From Caballeronia insecticola (GTDB taxonomy: Bacteria; Pseudomonadota; Gammaproteobacteria; Burkholderiales; Burkholderiaceae): a stretch of 64,000 bases of DNA. The notes beneath the pieces are model-generated. The model searched no databases. It saw nothing but the letters and a program-made list of their open reading frames with translations, and was not told the origin of the DNA. Location of the stretch: positions 434,001 to 498,000 of the forward strand of contig NC_021287.1 in the NCBI RefSeq assembly GCF_000402035.1, given 5' to 3'. Positions 63,965-64,000 of this stretch are shown here, in pieces (the stretch's first letter is position 1; the number at the start of each line of letters is the position of its first letter). Position numbers and translations under genes: made by a program.

Positions 63965-64000
63965 CAGACCGTCATTCCCGTTTTTTACCGATTCATTGCG

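Noticed and set aside
63736..63975. 79-codon minus-strand frame upstream of ilvE
   Set aside because: Overlaps two predicted promoters and a hairpin, has no ribosome site and no similarity that I recognise.

Overview
The window is chromosomal DNA from a high-GC betaproteobacterium of the Burkholderiaceae, most likely Paraburkholderia or Caballeronia. The evidence is gene content and order (miaB-phoH, recA-recX-DUF2889-sucCD, pilin-pglL-moaC, hda-HAD-pcnB-folK-dnk-panB, mutL-miaA facing purM) and strong G/C third-position bias. Almost all of it is ordinary core genome with tightly packed genes. I see no insertion sequence, prophage, CRISPR array, rRNA or origin. The one visibly foreign patch is a lower-GC, two-gene stretch at 41.5-42.4 kb beside a tRNA-Met gene.

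Layout. 1-2.5 kb: phoH/ybeZ (cut by the window edge) and miaB. 2.5-5.9 kb: a LysR regulator divergent from a VOC protein, a YdhP-like exporter and a HAD phosphatase. 5.9-9.5 kb: ribB with an FMN riboswitch, glpK, a small lipoprotein and a 65-residue protein. 9.9-13.1 kb: gamma-glutamyltransferase family enzyme plus an MHS transporter. 13.4-16.3 kb: ferritin-like diiron protein, a small unknown and rhlE. 16.6-20.9 kb: haemolysin-III protein, tri-haem cytochrome c, cytochrome c4, divergent copD. 20.9-26.6 kb: a leftward operon hda, HAD, pcnB, folK, dnk, panB. 26.9-31.8 kb: purM facing mutL-miaA, then a DedA protein. 31.9-36.1 kb: envelope genes (GlsB-like, NlpD-like, BamE-like, zinc ribbon, glycine zipper).

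36.2-40.2 kb holds what I consider the most interesting locus: an orphan amino-acid binding protein, a carboxymuconolactone-decarboxylase-family protein, a class III aminotransferase and an RpiR-type regulator. Palindromic sites sharing the core GCAACATATGT overlap the predicted promoters of the binding protein and of the aminotransferase, so a small amine or amino-acid utilisation regulon is predicted. 40.2-42.7 kb: SGNH hydrolase, the low-GC pair, tRNA-Met with a near-consensus promoter. 42.8-47.0 kb: MHS transporter behind a two-component system.

47.2-52.5 kb: recA with a LexA box over its promoter, recX with a long disordered head, DUF2889, sucCD. 52.7-56.1 kb: TerC, a type IV pilin-like protein with a long leader and a Pro-rich tail, and a PglL-type O-oligosaccharyltransferase, which together suggest glycosylation of the pilin. 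56.1-64 kb: moaC, a BepA-like M48 protease with a large low-complexity insert, a leftward set (SnoaL-like, YheT hydrolase, conserved unknown), waaF, and ilvE with a zf-CHCC protein. Starts were chosen from Shine-Dalgarno spacing and family N-termini; non-ATG starts (TTG for phoH, the DedA protein and the BamE-like lipoprotein; GTG for hda and rpiR) are flagged in their entries.
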